A stretch of DNA of 64,000 nt from Ruminococcaceae bacterium UBA3903 (GCA_002391625.1 DGFJ01000033.1:22827-86826), one strand, 5' to 3'. Counted from the first letter of the stretch, positions 26,712 through 36,110 are shown. Notes: generated by a model from the sequence alone, not told the origin. Numbers and translations: made by a program.

Positions 26712-27379
26712 TTTTCCACCGCTTTTTTATGAATTTCCAGTATATCAATAACCTGTATTAAATCATCCGCTTTAGCAAATAGCAATTTGGCTGTGTTCTG
26801 GTCTGGCGGTGTAAGGTCTGGCACCATTATGGTGTTACACCTAGCACGAAAAGCCGACAGCACACCATTTGGCGAGTCCTCAACTGCTACACATTCCATT
26901 GGCTGTAACCCTAGCTGCCTAGACGCCTCTAAATAAACATCTGGCTCAGGCTTACCGTTTTTCACCATTGATGCACATATAATTTTATCAAAATAATCAT
27001 ATATACCTATCTGTTTTAAATACTGTGTCGTTCGGTCAATATCTGTTGCTGTTGCTACAGCACATTTTAAGCCATTGCTTTTTATATACTGCAACAGCTG
27101 GTCTATGCCTTTTTTCTTCTCTATGCCGTACTCTTCTATGTGGTGTGCCATCAGCTCTTTTCGTCGGTCACGCACCCTTGCATAGTCAAAATCAGGGCAT
27201 ACTATTTTTTTAAGCAAGGGAGCTGCTAATTTTTCTGGCAGACTGCGTATTTCTAAAACGTGTTCTGGTTTCATAGGAAAGCCGTTTTCAACGGCACCCT
27301 GTACCCAAAACCGCTGATACCACTTTTCGGTATCAATAATAACACCGTCCATATCAAAAATAATTCCTTTTATTTTCAT
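26708..27379 (-). CDS. HAD-family phosphatase, beta-phosphoglucomutase-like
   Basis: This 223-residue cytoplasmic haloacid-dehalogenase hydrolase has nucleophile motif FDMDGVIIDTE at residues 8-18, motif II around VATATD near 112, a conserved Lys in NGKPEPD near 141, and EDSPNG near 165. The helical cap after motif I is of the beta-phosphoglucomutase/phosphatase type. The substrate is not identifiable. It is translationally coupled to sbcD. The start lies 29 bases after the terminator-like hairpin of the upstream EnvC-type gene, with AAAGGGG before it, leaving little room for a promoter. Confidence 0.88.
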   Translation of the reverse strand: MKIKGIIFDMDGVIIDTEKWYQRFWVQGAVENGFPMKPEHVLEIRSLPEKLAAPLLKKIVCPDFDYARVRDRRKELMAHHIEEYGIEKKKGIDQLLQYIKSNGLKCAVATATDIDRTTQYLKQIGIYDYFDKIICASMVKNGKPEPDVYLEASRQLGLQPMECVAVEDSPNGVLSAFRARCNTIMVPDLTPPDQNTAKLLFAKADDLIQVIDILEIHKKAVEK

Positions 27380-27397
27380 AAAACACCATTACCCCTT

Positions 27398-27440
27398 TCA
27401 AAACAACAAACGGCTGAAAGCAAGTATCGTTTCAGCCGTT
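27398..27440 (-). terminator. Terminator/attenuator-like hairpin after the M23 gene
   Basis: Perfect 11-bp arms AACGGCTGAAA (27409-27419) and its complement (27430-27440) form a stem. On the minus strand it is followed by TGTTGTTTTG. It sits 29 bases before the HAD start codon. Confidence 0.8.
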
Positions 27441-27445
27441 AAAAT

Positions 27446-28642
27446 TTAAAATAATTCTATAGATGGATCGTAACGTTCACCCAAATACCAGCACTCAAAA
27501 TGCAAATGAGCACCGTAGGAATCCCCCGTATTACCTATGTATCCAATAATATCACCTTGTTTTACCTGCTGTCCTGATGTAACCGCCACCCTGCTGCAAT
27601 GTGCATACTGTGTGTAGTATCCACCGCCATGGTCAAGCATGACATGATAACCCCAGCCAGAACCCCACTCATCTGTAGAGTTAGCAACAACTGCCGTGCC
27701 GTCAGCTACTGCAACAATAGGCTTGCCATAGGCACTGCCATTACAGGCAAAATCTATACCCTTGTGGTTTCTGCCGTCACCCCAGTAGGACGTTATTAAG
27801 GGACATTCAGGTGCTGGCAAAATATATTTTTGCCCTGTGCGTTCACCGTTGCTGGTGGATGGAATATATGTACCACCGGAGGTCTGGGTCTTTTCCCCCT
27901 CCAGCTGTGTCTGTAGCTGTGACAGCTGGTCAATCAGCTGTTGTTGTTCAGCCTCAACCCCGCTCTTGTCTTTTTCTAGGCTGCCCTGTTTAGCTTCAAT
28001 ATCAGCCACCAAGAGGTCGCTTTCCTCCTGTAGCACCGACAAATTTTCCATTTTACCCTCTAGGGTTGTTTGGGTATTTTCTATTTCCTGTTTTTCCTTT
28101 TCTATCTGTAGCTTTTCCCCGTTTATTTTATTTAGCTTTTCTTGTAATTGGCCTATAAGCTCCTTGTCATGGTCACTTATATTTTTTATAAGATAAGCCT
28201 TATCTATAAAGTCACTAAAATTCTTTGCACCTAACAATATTTCTAAATTGGATGCATCACCAGCCATATAAATAGCACGCAAACGTACACGAAGCTGTTC
28301 ATAGCCCTTCTCAATTAAAACCTGCATACTGTAAATATCCGTCTGCTTTTCCTTGATAGCACTGTTTAAGGCTGTCAGTGTACCTGTCAATTTGTCGATT
28401 TCATCCTGTGCAGACTTTATTTGATTTTGCAGGTTGGTGCTTAGGGTCTTTTGCTCTTCTAAATCGTCCTTTGCATCATCTATTTTACTTTGTATATCCC
28501 TTTTTTTCTGTTCCAGCTGCTGTTGCTGTGTTTGGTTATTGTCTATATCCTCTTGAGTGGTAGCATAAACAGTTGTAGCCGTACACACTGCCACAGCCAA
28601 CACCGTAGCTATGATAGCCCTGTACGTCCTTTTACCCTTCAT
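27446..28642 (-). CDS. EnvC-like murein hydrolase activator, coiled coil plus M23 domain
   Basis: This exported 398-residue protein has a signal peptide at residues 1-27. A long coiled coil (about 30-250, Gln/Glu/Lys-rich heptads) is followed by a LytM/M23 domain with HKGIDFAC near residue 297 and HLHFECW near the end, the zinc-site motifs. Proteins of this build either cut peptidoglycan cross-bridges or activate amidases during division. The metal motifs look intact, so catalysis is possible. ATG 28654 touches AAAGGA; ATG 28642, 12 bases after it, gives the cleaner signal peptide. It is the last gene of a likely Big2-phospholipase-M23 operon. Confidence 0.9.
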   Translation of the reverse strand: MKGKRTYRAIIATVLAVAVCTATTVYATTQEDIDNNQTQQQQLEQKKRDIQSKIDDAKDDLEEQKTLSTNLQNQIKSAQDEIDKLTGTLTALNSAIKEKQTDIYSMQVLIEKGYEQLRVRLRAIYMAGDASNLEILLGAKNFSDFIDKAYLIKNISDHDKELIGQLQEKLNKINGEKLQIEKEKQEIENTQTTLEGKMENLSVLQEESDLLVADIEAKQGSLEKDKSGVEAEQQQLIDQLSQLQTQLEGEKTQTSGGTYIPSTSNGERTGQKYILPAPECPLITSYWGDGRNHKGIDFACNGSAYGKPIVAVADGTAVVANSTDEWGSGWGYHVMLDHGGGYYTQYAHCSRVAVTSGQQVKQGDIIGYIGNTGDSYGAHLHFECWYLGERYDPSIELF

Positions 28643-28681
28643 TCTGTTAACCATTCCTTTCGTATAACCATTATAAATATT

Positions 28682-29560
28682 CTATATTAGAGTTCTGTTC
28701 TGAGAAATTCCTGTTATGTCCCCACCCTCAATAAATACATCCGCCAAGGCGGTGGTTAGCTTATAAGCCTCCTCAAACAGCTCCAAAAAGCTTTCGGTGC
28801 GAATACGGCTTTTATCTGTCCAGCTTTTGTGGGATATATTGGCATAGTCATACTTATCATCCTCTGTCAATCCCCTGTATCTGATACTGTGAAGTGGCGG
28901 TGTATGATGGCGTTTTTCATGACGCAGTGCAAGGTCACGCTTAAAGCCTGTATAATCGTTAAGCCTTCTAAGCTTTTTTCTGTAGTCCTGTGTTGCCTGA
29001 TAAATACAGTCCATATCCATATCTTGATTAAAAACAGACTTACCCAGCATATAGTAAAGTGTAGCCATATGCTGATTGGTTATATCATTCTTTGGTGCAC
29101 ATTTTTTTAGGTTAAGCTGATTAGTAACCTTTCCTGTTTCATACCTAAGTGTAATTATATCAAGGTTGCTTTCAATTAGCAAATGTGACAAATGCTCGTC
29201 CATATTTTCTGACTGCTGTGCCAGCTGTTTAGCACCATATAAAACATATGGGTGTGCTATGCTGTCCAGTGCAAAGTGACTTAGAAATCCTAGGGCATAG
29301 CCTTTATCTATTTTATTCTTACTTCTATGTGCAAAATTACAGATAAATGCCAATGTTTGGTCACCACCTGCCGAATGCAGTCTTTTACCAAAATCCTTTA
29401 CAGCATTTATTTTTTCATCTGTATTATACGAAAATAAAAAGTCCGGTCCCTGACTGCCCCATAAAAGGCTGTCCTTGGATATTTCTATATTCTTATAATT
29501 TTCCTGCATATATTTAAACAGTCTTTCTCCTAACAAATAATGTGTCATTATTGATGGCAT
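28682..29560 (-). CDS. Zinc-dependent phospholipase C family protein
   Basis: This 292-residue protein matches the zinc-dependent phospholipase C-like family. MTHYLLGERL at the N-terminus, WGSQGPDFLF near residue 34, and a run of His/Asp in GFLSHFALDSIAHPYV near 88-103 are the expected metal ligands. No signal peptide is visible, unlike secreted clostridial alpha-toxins, so it may act on internal lipids or another substrate. Family annotation does not guarantee phospholipase activity. GGAGG lies eight bases before the ATG. It sits 12 bases after the Big2 gene and just ahead of the M23 gene. Confidence 0.82.
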   Translation of the reverse strand: MPSIMTHYLLGERLFKYMQENYKNIEISKDSLLWGSQGPDFLFSYNTDEKINAVKDFGKRLHSAGGDQTLAFICNFAHRSKNKIDKGYALGFLSHFALDSIAHPYVLYGAKQLAQQSENMDEHLSHLLIESNLDIITLRYETGKVTNQLNLKKCAPKNDITNQHMATLYYMLGKSVFNQDMDMDCIYQATQDYRKKLRRLNDYTGFKRDLALRHEKRHHTPPLHSIRYRGLTEDDKYDYANISHKSWTDKSRIRTESFLELFEEAYKLTTALADVFIEGGDITGISQNRTLI

Positions 29561-29572
29561 ATAATAAGCCTC

Positions 29573-31312
29573 CTAGTCTGATACGATTTTCCACTCACCA
29601 TATTTTTTGTATCTGCCTACCGCGCCCCCAAATGCAGCTTCCTCAACTTTTTCACCACCGATATAGTAGGTGCGTTTGTCCGATGTCAGCTGGCTGTCCT
29701 CCACCTTATAGGTACTGGAGGTCTGTGAAAACACCCTGTCTGAGTAGGTGTCATAGTAAAACTCAGTTTCGTTACCAGCCGCTGCTGTGGTTATATATCC
29801 TTCATACAGCATAATTTGGCTATTTGATAAATTAGTGTAAAAATCCAAGGTGCATACTGTGCCCTTGTTTGTAGATTTATTAATTGCTACACTGCGTTGA
29901 ACCTGTGAATTGTTAATTGTAACTACATCTATTTGACAGCTGTTATTACCTGTATAGTACAAAAACATTTCTTTTTTGCTATCCTTGTCCACGTCAAAGG
30001 CTTGATAGCCATACAGCTTCATTGTTACACCATTTTCACCTGTTATAGCCTCGTCCTTTACCTTTCGCAAATAAGCGTTGTATTCGTCCTCAATAGCCGA
30101 CACGGTTACAGAAACCCTGCCAATGGGCTTTGCAAAGCAGTCAAGCCGTCCAGTTACGATACAATCTCCCGCTGCCTTACCTGTAATTACGCCGCCGCTG
30201 CCAACCTGTGCCACATCATCATTATCGCATTGCCATTTAATGCGATTAAGATATGCCTCACCTAAATCAACTGGTATTTCTGCTTTTACATATTTTCCCT
30301 GACTAACAGACACTGCGCCATCTATATAGCTATCTACCTTTGTTTTATTTTTTTTAAGCTGAGTATAGGCGTTCAAATACTCGTCCTGTGTAATGGTTTT
30401 ATTATCCTTTTTATAGGAGCTTTTTGTTTTAGTATCATCTGGTTTTTGAGGCTGTACCGCTGTTAAGGTTTCCTGTGCTTTTAAGGTGCTACCGTTTATT
30501 GTATATAGCACCGCTGTATTTTCATAGGTGCTGGTGCTGTTTTTTCGATATTCGACAATTATACACAGTGCGTTATTTTCATCTATATATACATCCTCTT
30601 TATAGCTGGCATAACCACCGTTAGCAATATTAGTATAGCTGGCAGGTGTTTTATATGCCACTGCATTATTATTTTGTAGTGTTACAAGCTCTGCCTTTGT
30701 TAGCTCCTCTGTCAAATTATGAATAACAATAAGCTCATATTCTTTATCCTTGTTAAAATCATCTATTCTGCTTTTCCCTATTTTTGCCTTACCTGTTTTA
30801 GTAGAAGCATAGGTGTACTGCTCCACTGGGGACAGACCCTGCAGGTAAGTATTAAGGGTGTTAATATCCTTTATCCTATTATCAGTCACCGTAAAAGCAA
30901 TAGTCTGCTTGTCCGTCTGGTAACCATCAGCATAAGCATATACCTCACATTCACCCATAGACTTAGCTGTAACAACGCCTTGGGCATCTACGGCGGCTAT
31001 GTTGGCATCTGTTGTGTCATAGCGAACATTGTATTCCTTTGCTCCTGCTGTTTCTGTCACGTTAAGCTTACAGGTTTTTCCCACCTCTAGCTTTGTGCTG
31101 TCCGCCGTAACCGTAATCTTAGGCTGAGGGTCTGTAGGCGGTTCTGTTTTCGTCTGTGTTGCCTGTGTAGGTGGCTCTGTCCCACTCTGAAAAACAGAGG
31201 TTATCTGATTAATTGCTGTCTGTGCTATATTAGGGTATGCTACAGCTAAACCCGCACCACCTAAGGCTATTACCACCATTGCTGACACTGTTACGATTAA
31301 AACTTTTTTCAA
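29573..31312 (-). CDS. Membrane-anchored Big2-domain surface protein
   Basis: This 579-residue extracytoplasmic protein begins with one hydrophobic helix (MKKVLIVTVSAMVVIAL). A Thr/Pro/Gln-rich spacer (about residues 43-65) is followed by a bacterial Ig-like Big2 domain (about 68-140), a middle region, a second Big2-like segment near 335-405 and a C-terminal beta-rich part. TTG 31312 has CAGGAG eight bases upstream and sits 62 bases after a good promoter. The longer frame from 31453 spans that promoter and is rejected. No sortase motif or catalytic site is visible. It probably binds wall or surface polymers. Confidence 0.82.
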   Translation of the reverse strand: MKKVLIVTVSAMVVIALGGAGLAVAYPNIAQTAINQITSVFQSGTEPPTQATQTKTEPPTDPQPKITVTADSTKLEVGKTCKLNVTETAGAKEYNVRYDTTDANIAAVDAQGVVTAKSMGECEVYAYADGYQTDKQTIAFTVTDNRIKDINTLNTYLQGLSPVEQYTYASTKTGKAKIGKSRIDDFNKDKEYELIVIHNLTEELTKAELVTLQNNNAVAYKTPASYTNIANGGYASYKEDVYIDENNALCIIVEYRKNSTSTYENTAVLYTINGSTLKAQETLTAVQPQKPDDTKTKSSYKKDNKTITQDEYLNAYTQLKKNKTKVDSYIDGAVSVSQGKYVKAEIPVDLGEAYLNRIKWQCDNDDVAQVGSGGVITGKAAGDCIVTGRLDCFAKPIGRVSVTVSAIEDEYNAYLRKVKDEAITGENGVTMKLYGYQAFDVDKDSKKEMFLYYTGNNSCQIDVVTINNSQVQRSVAINKSTNKGTVCTLDFYTNLSNSQIMLYEGYITTAAAGNETEFYYDTYSDRVFSQTSSTYKVEDSQLTSDKRTYYIGGEKVEEAAFGGAVGRYKKYGEWKIVSD

Positions 31313-31373
31313 GGTACCAACTCCTGTATATATCTTCCATGTATCACTTGTATTCTTGCCCATTATAAATACA

Positions 31374-31401
31374 ATTATAAAGCTAACACCTATAAAGTCA
31401 A
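31374..31401 (-). promoter_or_regulatory. Promoter of the Big2-phospholipase-M23 operon
   Basis: On the minus strand TTGACT (31396-31401) and TATAAT (31374-31379) are 16 bases apart. The TTG start of the Big2 gene follows about 60 bases later. Confidence 0.75.
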
Positions 31402-31465
31402 CAAAAAATAAAATTGTTAATTTTTTTGTATTTATTTGTAATCTAATGCACATAAATGTTACATT

Positions 31466-31499
31466 GCAAAAAAGGCTGACACCATAACTGATGTCAGCC
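31466..31499 (-). terminator. yfhO-type gene terminator
   Basis: GGCTGACA at 31474-31481 pairs with TGTCAGCC at 31492-31499. The minus-strand copy is followed by TTTTTTGC. Confidence 0.85.
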
Positions 31500-31522
31500 C
31501 TTTTGTAATAGTAAAAAATTAA

Positions 31523-34294
31523 TTATTTCTTTTTCTTCTTGTTGGGTCTGTTATTAGCAACAGGCTTTACTTCAGTCTGATCAACCTCTGTAACCTCCCA
31601 TGGCAGCTGTTCTGTAACTGTGGCAGCTATCATAACCTGACCTTTTTTTCTTATAGCTCTCTCAATTATAATAATAGCAATAAATATGCCAATACATAAT
31701 ATGGTTACCGCCAGTGCCGGGATAAAGCCATCTGGCACATACTTAAATGTAACAGTATGCTCACCTGCTGTTAACGGCACTGCTACCATAGCATCTGCTA
31801 TAGGTGTAATTTCGACCTCTGCACCATCAACATAGGCTTTCCAGCCCTTCTCATAAGGAATAGATGTGTACATTAGCCCATCTTCCTTGGCTGTTATAGT
31901 ACCAGATATAGAATCAGTATTGAATGAGTCTATATTATACAAGCCCTCTTTTAGCTGATTAATACCATTGTCATAAATATTTCTGTTTAACATAGCCACA
32001 TAAACCTGTGCTGTACCTGTTGTGGTGTTTGCAGTTAAGGTACAGTTCAAATTCATGGTTTCCCCAGCCTTGTACGAGCCTGCAGAAATGATATATGGTC
32101 GTTTAACCTCATAGTTTTCTGACGTAGCTGTACCCTTAGAAATAGTAATATTGTCACCATTATCAATCTTTGTGTAAACATACACTGTACAATCCTGTGG
32201 AATTGTATATGAATAATTTAGCGTACCAGTTGAACCCTGCGTCACATTGTAGTTGTAGCCACCATTAATATTTGGAGTAGCTGTTAAGCCACTGTGCTGT
32301 GCAGAGGTATTAGGTGTTATAGGTGTAAACACATCCTCCTGTATCCCTGTTGATTTTGTAAACAGGTTGTTTTGTGTGTCAAAAGGATTAGTTGATACTG
32401 CACCGGTTTTTGTGTAGCCATACATAAAGTCCTTCATGGTATCCTTTGTCATAAAGCCCAGTGACAGATAGCTGTTGTTGGAATATGAATTAGCATAATT
32501 ATAGTTTTGTATCAACGACCAATCGTCAGTATTCTTGGCTGTTGTACGTCTTCCAATCATATACTTAATGTCAAGGAAGGCATTTGTCAGCGGTGAGGTT
32601 TCAGCATAATAATATCTGTTACCTGCATCCCAACCGATTAAGCCTACGCCCTCAACAAATTTTGTCACCCCTTCGTTTACTGTTGATGAGAACAATGTAG
32701 CACCGTTATAGCCATAAATGGTAGAATCATTAATAGTATAGAAGTGCTGTGTTTCCATTCTGTAAAACGGTTCATCATCACTAGCCTCTATATCACTTAT
32801 CAGCTTTGTTACTGGCTCATACTGGTCAGGGTAGGAGGTACGGTCAGTGGTTCTAACTGTATTTACACCTATTAAAGCACTGCTACACATCTCCACTAGA
32901 ATAAGTGCAAAGATGCCAATAGTCATGGCGGCCTGTGGAAAGATATTTAGCTTGTACAACAATATCAAAGCCAAATAAACTATTAATAATGCCACAGTAC
33001 CTGTAACAGCAGTATCTGCTTGAGAACCCGCATAAGCAAATACTGCGAACACTGCACCAACTATGGCCATGGCAAAAACATCACCATAGTTAATATCCTT
33101 TAGCAGCAAAAAGCCCCTATATGCCATAACAATTAGTACAAATGACATCAAATATGCGAAACGGTATGGCAGCATATTTGGTAAATGCATACCATGAATA
33201 ATAAAGTTTGGCAGCTTATACATACAGCAATACATAAAGAATATTAATACCACTGTACTAAAGACCTTTTCTCTAACGGAAATTTTCTTTGAACGGAAGA
33301 ACAGCGTTCCCAAAATAACACAAATAAAGCCACAATAAATATTAGGTAATCCCTCTTTATCAGTAGGCTTAGTAAATGCAGCTAAATTACCTAAAATATC
33401 AGTAGCGTAGGTTAACGGGTCCTTGTAGTTCCAATCATACAGCGTTGTAAAGTCAGGTAAAACGTTTTGCACGCCGTGGGTATTTTGTAACGCAATATAC
33501 GCTGGGGCTACCAGCACCGCACTGATACCTATTGCTAACGCTGAAAACCCAATAATCAAACCAAGCTTTTTGAAAAATGCCTTCCATGTCATCTTTACAG
33601 CTATACAAACGCCAAAGAACGTAATAGCAGTAAAGATACAGGTAAAGAAGCCCATATAGTAGTTTGTTAGCATTGACAACGCCAACGCCACAATAAACAG
33701 CTTGTACTTACCCCGTGTAACCAAGGCATATACACCCAAAACAACCAAGGGCAGTAAAGCAAAGGTATCAAACCAAATAATGTTCCAGTAATATCCCATT
33801 ACAAAGGCACACAAGCCATATAAAACAGAGAAGAACACGATAGAAAAGTCATTGCGTTTAAACACGCTGCGTAGGAAAATAGCAAAGAACATACCTGCAC
33901 AGCCTATCTTTATTAATAGGAACAGTGTTAACGCCTCTCGTAAAAACTCAGGTGGAACAAAGACTAGGAAGAAGTTTAGCGGACTTGCAAGATAGTATGC
34001 AATCAACGCTACATAGTTTGTACCTAGTCCGGCACTCCATGAATACAGCAGCGAGCTGCCCTCCTGTAGTTTACTTTGAAAATCACAGTAAAATGGATAA
34101 TACTGCTGCCAGAAGTCAGTAACCATAATCTGCTTTGTGCCAAACGGATATACACCGTTTACGGCGAAGGCGATACCTAACAGTAAAAATGGCAGAAAAA
34201 ATGCGATAATAATATACTTTTGATCACATATTTTTGCTTTCCACGATTTTTTTGTCAACGGTGTGGTGGCTTCAGCCTGCTTGGTTTTGCTCAT
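31523..34294 (-). CDS. YfhO family membrane glycosyltransferase-like protein
   Basis: This is a 923-residue polytopic membrane protein with about a dozen helices in the first 480 residues. A large extracellular part (about 490-850) is followed by a last helix near 862-885 and a Lys-rich cytoplasmic tail. The YfhO family has GT-C-like topology. In Bacillus and Listeria YfhO-type proteins transfer sugar from an undecaprenyl carrier to teichoic acid outside the cell. The divergent neighbours are a CsbB-like glycosyltransferase and a GtrA flippase, the other two parts of that route. The acceptor polymer here is unknown. AAAGGA lies 11 bases before the ATG. Confidence 0.9.
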   Translation of the reverse strand: MSKTKQAEATTPLTKKSWKAKICDQKYIIIAFFLPFLLLGIAFAVNGVYPFGTKQIMVTDFWQQYYPFYCDFQSKLQEGSSLLYSWSAGLGTNYVALIAYYLASPLNFFLVFVPPEFLREALTLFLLIKIGCAGMFFAIFLRSVFKRNDFSIVFFSVLYGLCAFVMGYYWNIIWFDTFALLPLVVLGVYALVTRGKYKLFIVALALSMLTNYYMGFFTCIFTAITFFGVCIAVKMTWKAFFKKLGLIIGFSALAIGISAVLVAPAYIALQNTHGVQNVLPDFTTLYDWNYKDPLTYATDILGNLAAFTKPTDKEGLPNIYCGFICVILGTLFFRSKKISVREKVFSTVVLIFFMYCCMYKLPNFIIHGMHLPNMLPYRFAYLMSFVLIVMAYRGFLLLKDINYGDVFAMAIVGAVFAVFAYAGSQADTAVTGTVALLIVYLALILLYKLNIFPQAAMTIGIFALILVEMCSSALIGVNTVRTTDRTSYPDQYEPVTKLISDIEASDDEPFYRMETQHFYTINDSTIYGYNGATLFSSTVNEGVTKFVEGVGLIGWDAGNRYYYAETSPLTNAFLDIKYMIGRRTTAKNTDDWSLIQNYNYANSYSNNSYLSLGFMTKDTMKDFMYGYTKTGAVSTNPFDTQNNLFTKSTGIQEDVFTPITPNTSAQHSGLTATPNINGGYNYNVTQGSTGTLNYSYTIPQDCTVYVYTKIDNGDNITISKGTATSENYEVKRPYIISAGSYKAGETMNLNCTLTANTTTGTAQVYVAMLNRNIYDNGINQLKEGLYNIDSFNTDSISGTITAKEDGLMYTSIPYEKGWKAYVDGAEVEITPIADAMVAVPLTAGEHTVTFKYVPDGFIPALAVTILCIGIFIAIIIIERAIRKKGQVMIAATVTEQLPWEVTEVDQTEVKPVANNRPNKKKKK

Positions 34295-34610
34295 TGTTTT
34301 ACCAATCCTTTCTAAATATCATTATTTTATGCTGTTTTATACCCACGTCACAGCTATGGGGTGTAATGCATCGTATGTTACGTTTGCACTTATTTTGTGT
34401 TATGGGATAATTGCACATATGTCCCACTGTACACTTATCGTTTATTTTACCATTTTTAAAAGTGTTGGTAAACCATATTTCAAAAAATTATCAATTTATT
34501 TTGTAGCCAACAAAATATTTCATCTCCATTTGATAAAATGCCTTTATTTTTGGGGATTTTTTTGCTATACTTACGATATATATACAATACAAACAAAAGG
34601 ATTTGAAATA
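34295..34610. other. 316-base divergent intergenic region, yfhO-type gene / glycosyltransferase
   Basis: This stretch should hold promoters for both directions, but none is clear. Candidates on the plus strand are TTGCTA (34562) with TACAAT (34583), spaced only 15 bases. An inverted repeat TTTACCA (34446-34452) / TGGTAAA (34466-34472) lies in the middle. The plus-strand frame stays open here without coding character, and I see no supported gene. Confidence 0.4.
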
Positions 34611-35627
34611 ATGAAAACTGTTGATTTAGTTGTACCCTGCTACAACGAAGAGGACGTGTTAACTCTGTTTGTGTCAGAAACTACAAAAGTGACAGACACT
34701 ATACCTAACTACAACTTTCGTTTTATTTTGGTAGATGATGGCAGCCGTGACAAAACATTTATAATAATGCGTAGGCTGGCACAGGAATATCCAAACGTAA
34801 AATACATTTCTTTCTCCCGTAACTTTGGAAAAGAAGCGGCTATGTACGCTGGTCTAAAAAACTCTACTGCTGACTACACCGTTGTAATGGACGCCGACCT
34901 ACAGCACCCACCAAAGATGCTTATTGATATGGTAAAAGCTATGGAGGACGGTTATGACTGCTGTGCCGCTAGACGCACAACCCGAAAAGGTGAGTCACCA
35001 GTACGCAGCTTTTTTTCTCGAAATTTTTATAAGTTCAGCAACAAGGTAACAGACATCACTATGCCCTATGGTGCTGTTGACTACCGCATGATGTCACGTC
35101 AAATGGTAGACGCTGTTTTGGCGCTGGCGGAGGTACAGCGTTTTTCAAAGGGCATTTTCAGTTGGGTTGGATTTGATACTAAATGGTTGCCCTACGAAAA
35201 CGTAGAGCGTGCAGTAGGTACGACAAAATGGAGCTTTTGGGGGTTATTCAAATATGCTATTGACGGCATAGCCTCCTTCACTGTAGCACCCCTTAGAATA
35301 CTATCAGGTATAGGCTTCTTTATATCGGCTGTAGCTTTTATATACATTATAATTACACTTATCAAAACCCTTGTTTCCGGCATAGATGTACCTGGTTATG
35401 CCACTAACCTGTGTGCTACTTTGTTTTTAGGTGGTATTATTGAGCTTTCTATTGGCATTTTAGGTGAATACATCAGCCGTATATACATGGAAAGCAAAAA
35501 GCGTCCTATATACCTAACCAAAAGCACTAACATAGACAACCATGCAGATGATTTTGATGACATTTTTACAGATAGCTATAGCAGTCTTGACGATACTAGT
35601 GAAGCTAAGGAAAATAATGAAGAATAA
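34611..35627 (+). CDS. Family 2 glycosyltransferase, CsbB/DPM1-like, membrane anchored
   Basis: This 338-residue enzyme has a cytoplasmic GT2 domain (VPCYNEEDV at 8-16, LVDDGSRD at 40-47, DADLQHPP at 94-101) and two C-terminal membrane helices (about 228-255 and 263-290). That build is typical of enzymes loading glucose or GlcNAc onto undecaprenyl phosphate. The longer frame from 34263 overlaps yfhO and lacks coding character. ATG 34611 has AAAAGG ten bases upstream. It is followed 15 bases later by a GtrA flippase, consistent with a make-flip-transfer pathway completed by YfhO. Confidence 0.92.
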   Translation: MKTVDLVVPCYNEEDVLTLFVSETTKVTDTIPNYNFRFILVDDGSRDKTFIIMRRLAQEYPNVKYISFSRNFGKEAAMYAGLKNSTADYTVVMDADLQHPPKMLIDMVKAMEDGYDCCAARRTTRKGESPVRSFFSRNFYKFSNKVTDITMPYGAVDYRMMSRQMVDAVLALAEVQRFSKGIFSWVGFDTKWLPYENVERAVGTTKWSFWGLFKYAIDGIASFTVAPLRILSGIGFFISAVAFIYIIITLIKTLVSGIDVPGYATNLCATLFLGGIIELSIGILGEYISRIYMESKKRPIYLTKSTNIDNHADDFDDIFTDSYSSLDDTSEAKENNEE

Positions 35628-35642
35628 AAATGGAGAATACAT

Positions 35643-36110
35643 ATGAATTTTAAAGAGAAGCTTAAAAACTTTTTTGACATCAAGTTTCTAAAGTTTATTT
35701 TGGTTGGCATACTAAACACCCTTGTTGGTACGGGTCTGCAATTTGTAATATACAATCTAACTGCCTTAAACACCATGGGAGATACAGGAACATGGGTAGC
35801 GTCTGGCGTTTCATACTTTTTAGCCAGCATTATGAGCTACTTTCTAAACAAATATTTCACCTTTAAAAACAAGGAAAAGGGCTGGAAGCCCATTGCACGT
35901 TTCGCCATCAACATAGCGGTATGCTACGCTATTGCGTATGGTTTAGCAATACCTGGCACCTCATATATATGCACATCTATGAATATAACAATGTTTGGCT
36001 GGGACGTACCAACCTTTGCTGCTAACCTATCAATGGTAATCGGCAGCTGTCTGTTTGTTGCACTAAACTATGTTGGTCAGCGTTTCTTTGCTTTTAAAGA
36101 AAAAAAATAA
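35643..36110 (+). CDS. GtrA-like lipid-linked sugar flippase
   Basis: This small integral membrane protein of 155 residues has four hydrophobic helices, matching the GtrA/GtcA family. FILVGILNTLVGTGLQF near residue 18 is the family's first helix, and NYVGQRFFAFK closes the protein. Members move undecaprenyl-phosphate-linked sugar across the membrane. The start follows GGAG by seven bases. It is the second gene of a two-gene operon with the GT2 enzyme. Confidence 0.9.
   Translation: MNFKEKLKNFFDIKFLKFILVGILNTLVGTGLQFVIYNLTALNTMGDTGTWVASGVSYFLASIMSYFLNKYFTFKNKEKGWKPIARFAINIAVCYAIAYGLAIPGTSYICTSMNITMFGWDVPTFAANLSMVIGSCLFVALNYVGQRFFAFKEKK

Noticed and set aside
34263..34610. 116-residue extension of the GT2 glycosyltransferase
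   Set aside because: It overlaps the divergent yfhO-type gene, is not glycosyltransferase-like, and a good start lies at 34611.
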